From NCBI GenBank assembly GCA_945906975.1, contig CAMDRY010000182.1, positions 1 to 6,632 on the forward strand: a DNA stretch of 6,632 bases, written 5' to 3'. Positions within the stretch are counted from its first letter, which is position 1, and each line of letters starts with the position of its first letter. The notes under the pieces were generated by a model. The model was not told where the DNA came from and searched no databases. It saw only the letters and a list, made by a program, of their open reading frames with translations. This document shows, piece by piece, positions 5,333 through 6,632 of the stretch. The DNA is from Bordetella parapertussis. GTDB lineage: Bacteria; Pseudomonadota; Gammaproteobacteria; Burkholderiales; SG8-39. Position numbers and translations under genes: made by a program.

Positions 5333-6538
5333 ATGTCCTTCGTCGAAATCCGTGATATTCCTGTGCTGTTTTCAGGCATTTATGATCTTGAATGGTGGCA
5401 GTTTGCGCTGATTTCACTGGCGTTGACGCACGTGACGATCGCAGCAGTGACAATATTCCTGCACCGGCACCAGGCGCATCGCGCACTGGAACTGCATCCG
5501 ATCGCCAGTCATTTTTTCCGTTTCTGGCTGTGGATGACCACCGGCATGGTGACCAAGGAATGGGCTTCTATCCATCGCAAGCATCACGCCAAATGTGAAA
5601 CAGTTGATGATCCGCACAGCCCGCAAATCCTCGGCATCAATCGTGTGCTCTGGGGCGGCGTGCTTCTTTATGTCAAAGAGTCACGCATCAAGGACACAAT
5701 CGAGCGTTACGGCCACGGTACGCCGGACGACTGGATCGAACACAATCTGTACAGCAAGTACCAGACCCTGGGTCTGACGATCATGGGCACGATCAATGTG
5801 TCGCTGTTTGGCATCGTACCCGGCCTGATCATTCTGCTTACGCAGATCATCTGGATTCCGTTCTGGGCGGCCGGGGTCATCAACGGCATCGGCCATTACT
5901 TCGGTTATCGCAATTTCGATTGCGCCGACGCGAGCACCAACATCGTTCCGTGGGGCATCCTGATCGGCGGTGAGGAGTTGCACAACAACCATCACACCTA
6001 TGCCACGTCGGCCAAGCTGTCGAACAAATGGTACGAGTTTGATATTGGCTGGATGTACATCTGCATGATGCAGGCATTCGGCCTGGCCACCGTCAAGAAG
6101 ATCGCCCCGACGGCGAAGATGGCCGGCGCCAAGGCGGTTGCCGATGCCGATATGCTGCAGGCGGTCATTGCCAACCGCTACGAGGTTCTGGCGACCTATG
6201 CCAAGTCGCTGCGGGCGACCTACTCCGAGGAGGTGGCCAAACTGCGTCAGAATTCCCCGCAGGATGCGGAGATGCTCGGACGCTTCAAGCGCTGGCTCAT
6301 TCGCGACCACAAAACGCTTGCCGCGCCGCAACAGCAGCAGCTTGCCGAGGCTCTGGCGAAGAGCAAATCGCTCGAAACGGTGTATTCCATGCGCCAGGAA
6401 TTGTCGGCCTTGTGGGAGCGTTCCAGCGCATCCAAGGAGCAGTTGCTCAAGGATTTGCAGGATTGGTGCCAGCGCGCCGAGGCGAGCGGCATCAGGCAGC
6501 TTGAGGAGTTTTCGCTCAGGTTGCGTTGTTACGCTTGA
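5333..6538 (+). CDS. desA: Membrane fatty acid desaturase, DesA-like
   Basis: This di-iron membrane enzyme is expected to introduce a cis double bond (probably delta-9) into acyl chains using oxygen, raising membrane fluidity. All histidine boxes are present: H44-x4-H49 within HRHQAHRAL, H81-x2-H84-H85 within HRKHHAKCE, H188 in GIGHYFGYRNF, and H217-N-N-H220-H221. Hydrophobic segments lie at about 23-43, 60-75 and 145-186. The protein closely resembles, from memory, Pseudomonas aeruginosa DesA (about 394 residues, acting on acyl chains of phospholipids), including shared GHGTPDDW and PWGILIGGEELHNNHHTY blocks. Residues 260-401 form a charged, helical cytoplasmic extension rich in Gln, Glu, Lys and Arg, ending in a segment with RAEASGIRQLEEF. 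ATG 5333 is the first start and fits the family N-terminus. The gene seems to stand alone between its own promoter region and terminator. Whether the substrate is phospholipid or acyl-CoA is not shown by sequence. Confidence 0.93.
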   Translation: MSFVEIRDIPVLFSGIYDLEWWQFALISLALTHVTIAAVTIFLHRHQAHRALELHPIASHFFRFWLWMTTGMVTKEWASIHRKHHAKCETVDDPHSPQILGINRVLWGGVLLYVKESRIKDTIERYGHGTPDDWIEHNLYSKYQTLGLTIMGTINVSLFGIVPGLIILLTQIIWIPFWAAGVINGIGHYFGYRNFDCADASTNIVPWGILIGGEELHNNHHTYATSAKLSNKWYEFDIGWMYICMMQAFGLATVKKIAPTAKMAGAKAVADADMLQAVIANRYEVLATYAKSLRATYSEEVAKLRQNSPQDAEMLGRFKRWLIRDHKTLAAPQQQQLAEALAKSKSLETVYSMRQELSALWERSSASKEQLLKDLQDWCQRAEASGIRQLEEFSLRLRCYA

Positions 6539-6555
6539 GCGCAATTTCAGAATGG

Positions 6556-6585
6556 AAAATGCCCGCAATCGCGGGCATTTTTTTT
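6556..6585 (+). terminator. Intrinsic (rho-independent) terminator after the desaturase
   Basis: A perfect 11-bp stem pairs 6556-6566 with 6571-6581 around the four-base loop AATC. Its core is GCCCGC/GCGGGC. It merges into a run of eight Ts (6578-6585). It lies 18 bases after the desaturase stop. The A run on the left arm also gives a U-tract on the other strand, so it could work in both directions. The 47 bases after it show no supported gene. Confidence 0.93.
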
Positions 6586-6632
6586 AATATTTTCCGAGTG
6601 TTCTGCAGTTTTTTGCATCTGCGGGTTTGATG

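Noticed and set aside
5681..6568. Minus-strand ORF of 295 codons opposite the desaturase
   Set aside because: It is antisense to a clear desaturase, starts within the terminator region and shows no family motifs.
6586..6632. ATG at the last three bases as the start of another gene
   Set aside because: No downstream sequence is available to test it and no clear ribosome-binding site is seen.

Overview
The window looks like an ordinary chromosomal stretch from a GC-rich proteobacterium, most likely a betaproteobacterium. This rests on protein style and on gene order: purN, then a DUF3108 secreted protein, then an RsmB/NOP-type RNA methyltransferase. That order is inferred from memory, not from a search. 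All confidently called genes are on the + strand.

Layout. Positions 2-178 hold the last ~58 codons of a probable TraB/GumN-family protein cut by the window edge. Positions 179-505 are non-coding and hold a hairpin-rich, GC-rich repeat (about 221-407) followed by a promoter-like TAAAAT box. purN (506-1144) starts with GTG and encodes the GAR formyltransferase of purine synthesis. A DUF3108 protein with a signal peptide (1201-1920) follows. After a 126-bp gap with an 11-bp tandem repeat come three tightly packed genes: an RsmB/NOP-type RNA cytosine-5 methyltransferase (2047-3324), a secreted single-HKD phospholipase D-like nuclease (about 3321-3932) and an MscS-family mechanosensitive channel (3942-5240). 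A 92-bp AT-richer gap leads to a DesA-like membrane fatty acid desaturase (5333-6538), closed by a strong intrinsic terminator (6556-6585). The last 47 bases show no supported feature.

How the genes work together. The first half is housekeeping (purine synthesis, RNA modification). The second half is envelope-oriented (periplasmic nuclease, osmotic safety valve, membrane lipid desaturation). The methyltransferase, nuclease and channel are probably one transcription unit because they overlap or are separated by only 9 bases. The desaturase appears to have its own promoter region and terminator.

I see no CRISPR array, phage, insertion sequence, RNA gene or defence island, and no convincing new multi-gene system. 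The points most worth a second look are the apparent CTG start of the nuclease in a CTGA overlap, the hairpin repeat before purN, a possible leaderless purN transcript, and the transposase-like tail of the desaturase.
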